Source: Bacteroidales bacterium UBA3543 (GTDB lineage Bacteria; Bacteroidota; Bacteroidia; Bacteroidales; UBA932). From it: a stretch of DNA of 45,256 nucleotides. Each line of letters starts with the position of its first letter. Positions within the stretch are counted from its first letter, which is position 1. Location: the NCBI GenBank assembly GCA_002376715.1, contig DFOK01000062.1, positions 1 to 45,256 on the forward strand. The letters run 5' to 3'. The notes beneath the pieces were generated by a model. That model made no database searches. It was not told the DNA's origin and saw only the letters and a list, made by a program, of their open reading frames with translations. The translations under genes and the position numbers were made by a program. This document shows, in pieces, positions 8,879 through 16,248 of the stretch.

Positions 8879-8924
8879 GCGGCCTGAAAAGAGCTAAATT
8901 GATCTTTTACAGGCCGCTCTTTTT
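8879..8924 (+). terminator. Rho-independent terminator of the rnf operon
   Basis: Long hairpin: GCGGCCTG at 8879-8886 pairs with CAGGCCGC at 8910-8917, and the stem continues inward with AAAAGA pairing TCTTTT. A T-rich tract follows at 8920-8924. It lies 65 bases after the TPR gene. Confidence 0.85.
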
Positions 8925-9093
8925 GTAGTGCAAGTCAGTGGGTTACGAGATAATAGATTTGGAAATTTCAAATAATTTCATCAAATTCGCATTTAAACCT
9001 GATAGAAAAACTTCGCACATTCTGAGGCCGGTAGGCCAATGCATTGAAGGACAAGAATTTAACACATTATACCTAACACTTAATTGCTACGTT

Positions 9094-9432
9094 ATGGAAA
9101 ATCAAAAAATTGACTCATTTCTTTCTATTAAAGGGGAGTATTTCCCTTCTGCTAATATCCAGACTATTCGAGATAGACTAGCTGCTACTCCGGACTCGAA
9201 GAGCGATCTCATTCGTTTTTACGAATACAAAAATCCAACGGTAATGTTGCTCATTTCCATCTTTTTAGGCCAACTTGGAATTGATAGGTTTATGCTCGGT
9301 GATATTGGATTGGGAGTTTTAAAGCTCATTACCGCAGGTGGCTGTGGTATTTGGTGGCTGGTTGACTTGTTTACTGTTCAAGATAGAACAAGAGAGTATA
9401 ATTACAAGAAATTCATCGAAATTTTGTGGTAG
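9094..9432 (+). CDS. TM2-domain membrane protein
   Basis: A 112-residue protein starting at the ATG at 9094 (MENQKIDSFLSIKGEYFP). The frame is open upstream to a GTG at 8938, but that GTG almost abuts the rnf terminator and the shorter form matches the TM2 proteins I know in Bacteroidales. Those begin with a short region like this one (residues 1-45, including IQTIRDRLAATPDSK), followed by two membrane helices with the TM2 pattern: GQLGIDRFMLGD near 61, LKLITAGGCGIWWLVDLF near 78. The family function is unknown. It is monocistronic, bracketed by terminators. The 155 bases before the start look AT-rich; TAGATTTG at 8954-8961 fits a -7 box, but no well-spaced TTTG precedes it. Confidence 0.78.
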   Translation: MENQKIDSFLSIKGEYFPSANIQTIRDRLAATPDSKSDLIRFYEYKNPTVMLLISIFLGQLGIDRFMLGDIGLGVLKLITAGGCGIWWLVDLFTVQDRTREYNYKKFIEILW

Positions 9433-9506
9433 TCTTATCAATCCGGTCGGCTGTCATTATCATTTTTTGAAAGGCACCGGCCGATTTTGATTTTTCGGAT
9501 TGAAAG

Positions 9507-9538
9507 TCCTACGGAGAAAATTTCCGTAGGATTTTTTT
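9507..9538 (+). terminator. Rho-independent terminator after the TM2 gene
   Basis: TCCTACGGA at 9507-9515 pairs perfectly with TCCGTAGGA at 9523-9531 and is followed by seven T residues. The T tract overlaps the -33 element of the rpsP promoter, so terminator and promoter are fused back to back. Confidence 0.88.
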
Positions 9539-9565
9539 GTTTTCTCTTAATTATCCCTATCTTTG
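9536..9565 (+). promoter_or_regulatory. Bacteroidota-type promoter of rpsP-rimM
   Basis: TTTG at 9536-9539, an 18-base spacer, then TATCTTTG at 9558-9565, matching the TTTG / TAnnTTTG consensus of the primary Bacteroidota sigma factor. Transcription would start near 9572, leaving a leader of about 55 bases. Confidence 0.7.
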
Positions 9566-9590
9566 CAGACCTTTTCTCGAGAAGATAAGG

Positions 9591-9618
9591 AAGTTAACAC
9601 AATTATTAACTTTAATTT
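9591..9618 (+). promoter_or_regulatory. Hairpin in the rpsP leader
   Basis: AAGTTAA at 9591-9597 can pair with TTAACTT at 9606-9612, followed by a T-rich stretch just before the rpsP ATG. This looks like a weak attenuator or a site hiding the start region. A palindrome TTCTCGAGAA also lies at 9574-9583. Regulation by S16 is only a possibility. Confidence 0.3.
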
Positions 9619-9627
9619 TTTATTGAA

Positions 9628-10224
9628 ATGGCTGTAAAAATTCGCCTATCGCGCCGCGGAAAGAAGAATTATGCTTTCTTCCACATCGTGGTTGCAGATT
9701 CCCGCGCTCCGCGTGACGGTCGCATAATCGAGCAGATCGGTCACTACAACCCCAACACAAATCCTGCCACTATCTCCCTCGATGGAGAAAAGGCCCTAAA
9801 TTGGCTTAACAAGGGTGCTCAGCCTACTGAGACTGCCCGCCGCATCCTCTCTTATGAAGGTGTTCTCCTCAGGAAACATCTCCAGGGTGGTGTTGCCAAG
9901 GGTGCTTTCTCTCAGGAAGAGGCTGACAAGAGGTGGAATGCATGGAAGGCCACGAAGGAGCAAAAAGTTAAATCCAAAAAGCAGGATCTCTTCAATCAGG
10001 ATCTTGAAGCAAGAAAGGCTGCTATCAGCGCTGAAGCTAAGGTAAATACCGAGAGAGCTGAAGCTATTGCCAAGAGGAAAGCCGAAGAGGCTGCTGCAAA
10101 GGCTGCTGAGGAAGCTGCCGCACTTGCCGAAGAAGAGGCTATTGCCGCTGAAGCTGCTGCCGTTGAGGCTGCCGCTACCGAAGCTACTGCTGAGGAAACC
10201 GCAGAACCTGTTGCTGAAGCATAG
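9628..10224 (+). CDS. rpsP: 30S ribosomal protein S16 with long C-terminal tail
   Basis: The first 80 residues are ordinary S16: VKIRLSRRGKKNYAFFHIVVADSRAPRDGR, followed by GHYNPNT. The protein then runs on to 198 residues, more than twice the bacterial norm of 80-90. The extra part is a KRWNAWK segment, then a highly Ala/Glu-rich tail (from about residue 140) likely to be helical and acidic. Extended S16 proteins are common in Bacteroidota, so this is not a fusion error. Transcribed from the promoter at 9536 and followed after six bases by rimM. Confidence 0.96.
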   Translation: MAVKIRLSRRGKKNYAFFHIVVADSRAPRDGRIIEQIGHYNPNTNPATISLDGEKALNWLNKGAQPTETARRILSYEGVLLRKHLQGGVAKGAFSQEEADKRWNAWKATKEQKVKSKKQDLFNQDLEARKAAISAEAKVNTERAEAIAKRKAEEAAAKAAEEAAALAEEEAIAAEAAAVEAAATEATAEETAEPVAEA

Positions 10225-10230
10225 TTTCAG

Positions 10231-10689
10231 ATGAAGGTTGCGAAATCTTATGGTGACAAAGGGGATGTTGTTATCAACTTGTCCCCATCCGACCCAAAAG
10301 ATATCAATTTTGAAGGACCGGTGTTCATCTATTTTGATGGACTGCCGGTTCCCTTTTTTATCGAATCCTGCCAGGCAAAAGGGGGACGTCGGATCGTGAA
10401 GTTTGAAAATATCGACACTTTTGAAGAGGCTGAAGAGATAGTGGGCAAAGAGATCTTTTTAAATATTGACGAAGATCAGGATGATGCTCTATCGATTATC
10501 GGCATGGAGGTGTATGATAGCAATAATGCTTTAATAGGAGTAATTACCGATTACACCAACGCTGCAGGAAACGAATTTATTGCGGTTGTTTATGAGGGAG
10601 AGGAGGTGCTCCTCCCGCTGCACGACGATCTTATAATTGAGTGGGGAGAAGATCATATTACTCTTGAAATCCCCGCCGGACTACTCTAA
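10231..10689 (+). CDS. rimM: Ribosome maturation factor RimM
   Basis: RimM binds S19 and helps mature the 30S head. This 152-residue version starts directly in the first beta strand of the RimM domain (VAKSYGDKGDVVINL, matching the usual GKPHGIKGEV region). It continues with the linker FEEAEEIVGKEIFL near residue 70 and the PRC-barrel domain: IIGMEVYDSNNALIGVITDY, then EVLLPLHDDLI. It is 15-20 residues shorter at the N-terminus than most homologues. It cannot be extended, because the rpsP stop codon lies three codons upstream in the same frame. Co-transcribed with rpsP. Confidence 0.92.
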   Translation: MKVAKSYGDKGDVVINLSPSDPKDINFEGPVFIYFDGLPVPFFIESCQAKGGRRIVKFENIDTFEEAEEIVGKEIFLNIDEDQDDALSIIGMEVYDSNNALIGVITDYTNAAGNEFIAVVYEGEEVLLPLHDDLIIEWGEDHITLEIPAGLL

Positions 10690-10712
10690 GAAGGCTTTTT
10701 ATAAAAAGAGAA

Positions 10713-10734
10713 GCGGTAGCCGAATGGCCACCGC
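10713..10734 (+). terminator. Hairpin downstream of rimM
   Basis: GCGGT (10713-10717) pairs with ACCGC (10730-10734) and GCC with GGC, with one A-C mismatch and a GAAT loop. No T tract follows, so it may be a processed or weak terminator. The apex GCCGAATGG recurs in the terminator at 27665. Confidence 0.45.
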
Positions 10735-10762
10735 CGGTCTCTATTAACCTAAAACTTAACCT

Positions 10763-10843
10763 ATGAAAAAACTATTCGATTTAATAAATAGCAAACCGCG
10801 TGCCACAACAAAAAATTCGCGAAAATTTCGCAAAAAATCGTAA
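10763..10843 (+). CDS. Possible 26-residue basic peptide
   Basis: An ATG-initiated frame of 26 codons downstream of rimM: MKKLFDLINSKPRATT, then a Lys/Arg-rich end (NSRKFRKKS). The start is preceded by an A/T-rich direct repeat (TTAACCT at 10744-10750, TTAACCT at 10756-10762) resembling the A-rich translation starts of highly expressed Bacteroidota genes. It is too short to score by composition. It may be a real small protein, a leader peptide or chance. The minus-strand dipeptidase gene ends six bases away. Confidence 0.35.
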   Translation: MKKLFDLINSKPRATTKNSRKFRKKS

Positions 10844-10848
10844 AAATT

Positions 10849-11568
10849 TTATTTCTTCAGGTCAAGTTCTTCGAAAGGAATATCCATTATCGGATATTTA
10901 TCCCTCTCCTTGCTATAGTTAAAATGCCACCATTCGCCATCGTAGGGCGTAAAACCATGTCTTACCATAATGTCAAAGAGTAGGGTACGGTTGTAGATGA
11001 CAAGATCGGGAAGGTCCATATAGCCGGCGGCAGCAACTTCCGTAAATTCGTCAAATTCGGTTGGCATCTCCAGCTCTTCACCGGTCTCGAGGTTTATGAT
11101 GGTCAGATCTACGGCAAATCCGCGGTTGTGATTTGAACCTTTAGTTGGTGAAGCCACAAATACGGTGTCTTGATAGACTTCATAAAAATAGAGGGTGGCC
11201 GCATAGGGGCGGTAAGCATCAAAAATCTTCAAACCGAGTCCGCGTGTGGCAAGTTCTTCCTGAATGGCAAGCAGCGCTTCAGCCACCGGACGGCGTGCGT
11301 ATGCTTCCGGACCGGTATAAATCTGCGTGCCGGTGAAATTGTTTTCAGTGGCATAACGGATATCCAGTACCACGCCTGGAATGAAGGTACTCAGGTCCAC
11401 CAATTCCATATCGGGATCGGCAGCCACGCTCTCGAGGTATCCCTCGTAGGTGTTGATGATTTCAAGTCCGTAGGGGTTGCGCGGATCGGGTCCTTTCTGC
11501 TTGGGGGCGCAGGAAAATGCCATGAAGGCTGCCAAAATCAGCGGCAGAAGTCTTAAAGTGAATCTCAT
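10849..11568 (-). CDS. VanX/DdpX-like D-Ala-D-Ala dipeptidase lipoprotein (M15D)
   Basis: A 239-residue zinc peptidase. The start at 11568 gives MRFTLRLLPLILAAFMAFSC, a lipoprotein signal with the lipid-bearing cysteine at residue 20; the frame extends upstream but only into the nitroreductase gene. The M15 zinc motifs are present: SNHNRGFAVD, with the zinc-binding His and Asp, near residue 135, and EWWHF, with the catalytic Glu and third ligand His, near 217. The family cleaves D-alanyl-D-alanine. An envelope-anchored copy points to recycling or trimming of peptidoglycan precursors rather than vancomycin resistance, and there is no VanHA or VanRS nearby. It is the last gene of a three-gene minus-strand operon. 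Confidence 0.88.
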   Translation of the reverse strand: MRFTLRLLPLILAAFMAFSCAPKQKGPDPRNPYGLEIINTYEGYLESVAADPDMELVDLSTFIPGVVLDIRYATENNFTGTQIYTGPEAYARRPVAEALLAIQEELATRGLGLKIFDAYRPYAATLYFYEVYQDTVFVASPTKGSNHNRGFAVDLTIINLETGEELEMPTEFDEFTEVAAAGYMDLPDLVIYNRTLLFDIMVRHGFTPYDGEWWHFNYSKERDKYPIMDIPFEELDLKK

Positions 11569-11573
11569 AGGGT

Positions 11574-12161
11574 CTAATCTCTCTTCTTTGGTGTAAAAAT
11601 AAGTTCGTCGAGGGTCCTTTTGGGCACGTGGTGCGTGCCGTCGGGTTCTCTCCAATATTTGTAATCTCCCTCTTTCATATCCTCTACTACAACCTTTTCT
11701 TTAGGTACTCCGAGAGCGAGGACATTGATGATCTTCAAATGATCGGGCAGCTGCAGCAGATCTGAAAGTTCGTCACGTTTTACAGCGCCGATGATGCAGC
11801 CACCGTATCCCAGCTCCACCGCTTGCAGCAAAATGCTCTGTGCGGTTATACCGTGGTCGCAGGAATATCTGTCAGAGATGGTAGTGTCGTGAAGTTGGAT
11901 GATGTAGGCGGAGGGGCGTTCCCCTTCGCACGGACCATCCCAGTCGGTCAGATAGCCCGCCCAGGCGAGAGTGGGGAAGATGGCTTCACATTGTTCCTTC
12001 TCGGAGTAAAGAGCATATTTGAGGGGCTGAACATTGCGTGCAGAGGGTGAAAAGCGTGCAGCCTCCACCATTTTCAGCAGATGCGCTCTTTTTACCGGCT
12101 TCTCCTGATGGAAACGGCGGTAACTGCGGCTCTTTTTTACAAGTTCGAGGAAATCCATCAT
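11574..12161 (-). CDS. Nitroreductase-family flavoprotein
   Basis: A 195-residue member of the FMN-dependent nitroreductase superfamily. The opening DFLELVKKSRSYRRF supplies the R-S-x-R FMN phosphate contact. FSPSARNVQPLKY near residue 36, with SARNxQP, is the usual active-site loop, and ALGVPKE lies near the C-terminus. The natural substrate cannot be read from sequence. The start codon overlaps the stop of the cyclophilin gene (ATGA), so translation is coupled; the second ATG one codon later is equally possible. The gene ends five bases before the dipeptidase start. Confidence 0.9.
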   Translation of the reverse strand: MMDFLELVKKSRSYRRFHQEKPVKRAHLLKMVEAARFSPSARNVQPLKYALYSEKEQCEAIFPTLAWAGYLTDWDGPCEGERPSAYIIQLHDTTISDRYSCDHGITAQSILLQAVELGYGGCIIGAVKRDELSDLLQLPDHLKIINVLALGVPKEKVVVEDMKEGDYKYWREPDGTHHVPKRTLDELIFTPKKRD

Positions 12162-12904
12162 TTGTTTACGAGCGTGATGGAGATGATGGCAATATCAGTG
12201 TCAGGACGGCCGTTACGGTCGGTTTTCACTGAGGCAATTTGGTCAATGACGTTGAGTCCTTCAATGGTTTCTCCGAAGATGGTATATTCACCGTCAAGGT
12301 GCTTGCAGCCCTCTTCACTTTGTACTATATAAAACTGAGATCCGCTGGATTCTTTGCCCGGATTGACGGCATCACCGCGTCTTGCAGCAGCCAGTGCACC
12401 CTTTTTATGCTTTTTGCCTGCATCCACACATTTGGCGATCTCATTGGGGAGGGTATATCCCGGACCGCCCATTCCGATTCTGTCAAACTTAGTAGAATCC
12501 TTGGTGTTTGGGTCGCCCACCTGAATCATGAAATTATTGATGACCCTGTGGAAAAGGATGTCGTCGTAGAAATGTTTATTCACCAGTTTGACAAAGTTGT
12601 CGCGGTGTATCGGCGTCTCCTTATAGAGCTTTACCTTTATTGTGCCTTTTGTGGTTTTGATGGCGTAGATCGGTTCCTCGGGGAACTTTACTTTGATTGC
12701 TGCAGCATCGTCGCCTTCCTGCAGTTTGGTTTCTTCTCTGTTCATGTCATCTTGATTGTCAATTGTGTCGTCCGTTTCAGCTTCTGAGAGGGTGGTCAAA
12801 GATTGAATCTCCTCTGAAGCGTCGTTTCCGGATTTGTTGCCGCCCTTACAGCCGGCTATAATCAGCGCTACTGCGCAGAAAAGTAGTAATAATCTCTTTT
12901 GCAT
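12158..12904 (-). CDS. Cyclophilin-type peptidyl-prolyl isomerase, lipoprotein
   Basis: 248 residues. MQKRLLLLFCAVALIIAGC is a lipoprotein signal with cysteine at 19, followed by a 60-residue acidic linker and then a cyclophilin domain from about residue 77 (YAIKTTKGTIKVKLYKETP). The active-site region FHRVINNFMIQVGDP carries the Arg, Phe, Met and Gln of cyclophilins, and SSGSQFYIV follows. It should speed proline isomerisation in envelope proteins. It is the first gene of the operon continuing into the nitroreductase. A -7-like TAATTTTG lies on this strand at 12935-12928, without a recognisable -33 box. Confidence 0.93.
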   Translation of the reverse strand: MQKRLLLLFCAVALIIAGCKGGNKSGNDASEEIQSLTTLSEAETDDTIDNQDDMNREETKLQEGDDAAAIKVKFPEEPIYAIKTTKGTIKVKLYKETPIHRDNFVKLVNKHFYDDILFHRVINNFMIQVGDPNTKDSTKFDRIGMGGPGYTLPNEIAKCVDAGKKHKKGALAAARRGDAVNPGKESSGSQFYIVQSEEGCKHLDGEYTIFGETIEGLNVIDQIASVKTDRNGRPDTDIAIISITLVNK

Positions 12905-12947
12905 GATCTTTATGGGTTTTTGAATCCCAAAATTAGCGATTTTTTTG

Positions 12948-12955
12948 TAAGTTTG
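12948..12955 (+). promoter_or_regulatory. Candidate -7 element for the flippase operon
   Basis: TAAGTTTG matches TAnnTTTG and lies 21 bases before the flippase ATG. The nearest TTTG upstream (12919-12922) is 25 bases away instead of 18-20, so the call is weak. A mirror candidate for the opposite gene, TAATTTTG, lies at 12935-12928 on the minus strand. Confidence 0.35.
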
Positions 12956-12976
12956 CTAATTATTTATTGTTGTCAG

Positions 12977-14461
12977 ATGGCGAATCCATTGAAACAGCTT
13001 GCGGGCGAAACAGCGATTTATGGGCTGAGCACGATATTGGCCAGAATAGTCAATTTCTTGCTGGTCCCACTCTACACCAGGGTTCTTGTCCAGTCGGATT
13101 ATGGCGTGGTGACCGAGTTCATGGCCTACATTGCCATTCTTCAGGTGGTGCTTGTGCTTGGTCTGGAGACGGGGTGTTTCCGTTTTGCCAGCAGGGAAGG
13201 GGTTGACAAGCGCTCTGTCTTTTCCACGGCATTTGTCATTGTCGGCCTTCTTTCTCTACTCTTTTTCATAGGTATTTCCATTTTTGCAGGCGACATAGCC
13301 TCAGGACTGGGATATGAAGGGTTTTCCAATATCATAATCTATGTGGCTGCCATCCTTGCCATCGACTGTTCCACGGCGATTATCTTTGCCAAACTCAGAT
13401 ATGAGCACAAGGCATTGAGGTTTGCCATCATCAAGACTCTCAAGATATTTACCGAGGTTGGTGTCAACCTCATCCTCTATCTGGTGATGCCGGCTCGTTT
13501 TGCAGCAAATCCCAATCATTGGCTGCTCAATTTTGTGAGCTCCACACCTGACTTTACATACGCGATATTCGCAATTTTCATCAGTTGTATATTTGCTGTT
13601 GTAATGCTTTTGCCGGACTTGATGCATCTGAGATTGCGTATCGACCGCAAGTTGTGGAAGCCGTTGCTGGCATATTCCATCCCGCTTATGATTGCCGGTC
13701 TCCCCGGAGTGATGAATGATTTCCTCGACAGGATATTGATGCGTTTCCTCAACGCGGATCCCCTCACATGGAGAGCGGATCTGGGTGTTTATCAGGCAGG
13801 AGTCAAGATTGCAGTGATAATGTCGCTTTTTATCCAGATGTTCAGGTATGCGGCGGAACCGTTTTTCTTCCAGAAACAAAAGGAAAGCGACAGCAAGAGA
13901 GTATACGCAACCGTGATGAAATGGTTCGTAGCCTTTTGTATGTTCGGTTTTCTGGCCATAATGCTCTTCATGGATGAAATAGGACTCATACTAGGCAAGG
14001 ATTTCAGAGTGGGGCTTTCGATTGCTCCTATCATGCTGATGGCATATGTTGTGCTTGGAATGCTTTTCAATGTAGATATGTGGTATAAGTTGGCCGGAAA
14101 GACGCGCTATGCCATCTATGTCGCCCTGGCCGGCCTTGCCGTCACCATTGCGGTAAATGTGATATTTATGCCGATATATTCCTACCATGCTGCAGCATGG
14201 GGGCACCTTGCAAGTTATGCGGTGATGCTGCTCATCAGCACCCTGCTGGGCCGCAAACATTACTATATCCCTTACAGGTGGGGTCGCATTTTCCTCTTGA
14301 TAGCCATTGCCCTGGCAATTTACGCTTTAAGTACACTCCTGCCGGAAATGTCTCTCTGGCCTAAACTCATAGTTCACGCATTGCTTGTATTGCTCTATCC
14401 GGCATTGATCGCCGCCATGGTTATTTTTGAAAGAAAAAAGAAAAACACCCCCGCTATATGA
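12977..14461 (+). CDS. Polysaccharide flippase (Wzx/MATE-like)
   Basis: A 494-residue polytopic membrane protein with 12-14 hydrophobic segments. The opening MANPLKQLAGETAIYGLSTI, followed by NFLLVPLYTRVL, is typical of the polysaccharide transporter (PST/MOP) family that flips lipid-linked sugars or lipid II across the inner membrane. I chose the ATG at 12977 because the frame upstream lies in the promoter region. It overlaps dut by four bases and is followed by murF, so a role in envelope polymer export fits, but the exact substrate is unknown. Confidence 0.88.
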   Translation: MANPLKQLAGETAIYGLSTILARIVNFLLVPLYTRVLVQSDYGVVTEFMAYIAILQVVLVLGLETGCFRFASREGVDKRSVFSTAFVIVGLLSLLFFIGISIFAGDIASGLGYEGFSNIIIYVAAILAIDCSTAIIFAKLRYEHKALRFAIIKTLKIFTEVGVNLILYLVMPARFAANPNHWLLNFVSSTPDFTYAIFAIFISCIFAVVMLLPDLMHLRLRIDRKLWKPLLAYSIPLMIAGLPGVMNDFLDRILMRFLNADPLTWRADLGVYQAGVKIAVIMSLFIQMFRYAAEPFFFQKQKESDSKRVYATVMKWFVAFCMFGFLAIMLFMDEIGLILGKDFRVGLSIAPIMLMAYVVLGMLFNVDMWYKLAGKTRYAIYVALAGLAVTIAVNVIFMPIYSYHAAAWGHLASYAVMLLISTLLGRKHYYIPYRWGRIFLLIAIALAIYALSTLLPEMSLWPKLIVHALLVLLYPALIAAMVIFERKKKNTPAI

Positions 14462-14892
14462 AAGTCAGAATAGTCAATAAATCTGCATTCGAGGTTCCCC
14501 AATATGCCACCCCATATTCCGCAGGAATGGATTTGCGGGCAAATATCTCCGAGCCTGTGACACTGGGCTCGCTTTGCCGTGCAATGATTCCTACGGGACT
14601 CTTCATCGAGCTTCCGGAAGGCTATGAGGCACAGATAAGACCCCGCAGCGGCCTGGCCGCGAAACATGGTATTTCGGTCACAAACAGTCCCGGCACCATA
14701 GATGCCGACTATCGTGGCGAAATCAATGTGCTGCTGGTAAATCTCTCTCCCGACCCCTTTACCATCAACCCGGGAGAACGTATTGCACAGATGGTGATCT
14801 CCCGTCATGAAAAAGTGGAGTGGGAGGAGGTGGATGTTTTGGGAGATACCGGACGAGGTGCCGGCGGATTCGGTTCCACGGGCAGAAAATAA
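14458..14892 (+). CDS. dut: dUTP diphosphatase
   Basis: A 144-residue trimeric dUTPase hydrolysing dUTP to dUMP and pyrophosphate. All five family motifs are visible: AGMDLRANI (23-31), PRSGLAAKHG (62-71), GTIDADYRGEI (80-90, with the catalytic Asp), RIAQMVI (about 111) and the flexible C-terminal RGAGGFGSTG arm. The start overlaps the flippase stop (ATGA), coupling translation. Confidence 0.97.
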   Translation: MKVRIVNKSAFEVPQYATPYSAGMDLRANISEPVTLGSLCRAMIPTGLFIELPEGYEAQIRPRSGLAAKHGISVTNSPGTIDADYRGEINVLLVNLSPDPFTINPGERIAQMVISRHEKVEWEEVDVLGDTGRGAGGFGSTGRK

Positions 14893-14897
14893 CAATT

Positions 14898-14905
14898 AAG
14901 GAGGG
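14898..14905 (+). promoter_or_regulatory. Strong Shine-Dalgarno before murF
   Basis: AAGGAGGG lies in the 21-base gap between dut and murF, eight bases before the ATG at 14914. It is one of the few strong sites of this kind in the window. Confidence 0.6.
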
Positions 14906-14913
14906 AATTTATT

Positions 14914-16233
14914 ATGATTACACTTGATGAACTCTATAAATTGTATAAAAAATGCGGCTCCGTTACCACGGATAGTCGCAAAATAACCCCCGGATCCATG
15001 TTTTTTGCCCTAAAGGGCGATCGTTTCGACGGTGACGATTTCGCGCTTCAGGCGCTTGAACAGGGGGCAAAATGTGCGATAGTGGACAGAGCAACACTCG
15101 ATGGCGTCTCTCCGGGAGTCGGCAAAGGAAATTGCATCCTGGTGGAGAACGTGCTTGTTACCCTTCAGAAGCTGGCACACTATCATCGAACTCACTTCAA
15201 TATTCCGGTGCTGGCGATTACCGGAACCAATGGCAAGACGACTACGAAGGAACTCATTGACGCGGTACTTTCGCAGAAATACAGGACTATGGCCACCGAA
15301 GGCAATCTGAACAACCATATCGGCGTACCCTTGACGCTGCTGAACATCAACGAGAAGACGGAAATAGCCATAGTCGAGATGGGAGCGAGCGCTCCGGGTG
15401 AAATAGCCGCACTTGTAAAGCTTGCCGAGCCCACTTGCGGTATCGTGACCAATGTGGGTAAAGCACACCTGCTCGGATTCGGCTCATTTGAGGGAGTCAA
15501 GAGGACAAAAGGGGAACTCTATGACTATTTGAGGCAGAATGGCGGAACCATCTTTTTCAATGAAGAAAATGAAGATCTCAAGGGAATGCTTGCGAATCGT
15601 CCCGGAGTAGTGACTCGTAAATATGGTATCACCTGCTATGAGGTCTCTCTGATAGGAAAAGAGGAGGATTCACCCTATCTTAGCCTCAAGGTGTATGACC
15701 GGATAATAGATACCAATATGATCGGTACTTACAATGTGGATAATGTGTTGGCGGCAGTCTCCATAGGAGAATACTTTGAAGTACCCTTCAGCGATATCTG
15801 CAAGGCCATAGAGAGCTACTCTCCCTCCAACCATCGTTCGCAGATGCTCCAAACCCCCTACAACATCCTGATCCTGGATGCTTACAATGCTAATCCCACA
15901 AGCATGCGCGCCTCACTGGATAATTTCCTGCAGCTGCCTTTGGAGCACAAATGGGTAATTCTCGGAGATATGCTGGAGCTGGGTGATGACTCCTTGGAAG
16001 AGCACAAGCGGATAGTGGAACTACTCCGGCGTCAGAGGTCTTTGGAGAAGATAGTGCTGGTGGGGAGGGAGTTTGCCAAGGCTGCAGCCGAACTCAAACC
16101 CGATAGGGTGCAGTTGTTTAACAATGTGGAGCAGCTCAAGGAGCACTTTGAAAAGAAGCGTCCCGAAGGAGTTTCCATCTTTATAAAAGGTTCCAACAGT
16201 ATCCGGCTCTCCGTACTTGAAGAAGTTTTGTAA
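14914..16233 (+). CDS. murF: UDP-N-acetylmuramoyl-tripeptide--D-alanyl-D-alanine ligase
   Basis: Adds D-Ala-D-Ala to UDP-MurNAc-tripeptide in the cytoplasm, the last soluble step of lipid II precursor synthesis. The 439-residue protein shows the Mur ligase order: an N-terminal UDP-binding domain (TTDSRKITPGSMFFALKGDRFDG is split here around residue 19), the ATP loop ITGTNGKTTTKE near residue 103, the EGNLNNHIGVPLTLL stretch near 129, EMGAS near 151, and the C-terminal domain with DAYNANPTSM near 325. It lies in an operon after the flippase and dut. Confidence 0.96.
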   Translation: MITLDELYKLYKKCGSVTTDSRKITPGSMFFALKGDRFDGDDFALQALEQGAKCAIVDRATLDGVSPGVGKGNCILVENVLVTLQKLAHYHRTHFNIPVLAITGTNGKTTTKELIDAVLSQKYRTMATEGNLNNHIGVPLTLLNINEKTEIAIVEMGASAPGEIAALVKLAEPTCGIVTNVGKAHLLGFGSFEGVKRTKGELYDYLRQNGGTIFFNEENEDLKGMLANRPGVVTRKYGITCYEVSLIGKEEDSPYLSLKVYDRIIDTNMIGTYNVDNVLAAVSIGEYFEVPFSDICKAIESYSPSNHRSQMLQTPYNILILDAYNANPTSMRASLDNFLQLPLEHKWVILGDMLELGDDSLEEHKRIVELLRRQRSLEKIVLVGREFAKAAAELKPDRVQLFNNVEQLKEHFEKKRPEGVSIFIKGSNSIRLSVLEEVL

Positions 16234-16248
16234 TCAATATAAATATTT

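Noticed and set aside
8938..9093. Longer TM2 protein starting at the GTG at 8938
   Set aside because: The GTG lies 14 bases after the rnf terminator T tract, and the extra 52 residues do not resemble TM2 proteins; the ATG at 9094 gives the usual N-terminus.
10849..11568. Vancomycin resistance determinant (VanX)
   Set aside because: Only the dipeptidase is present, as a lipoprotein next to unrelated housekeeping genes; no VanH, VanA-type ligase or VanRS is nearby.
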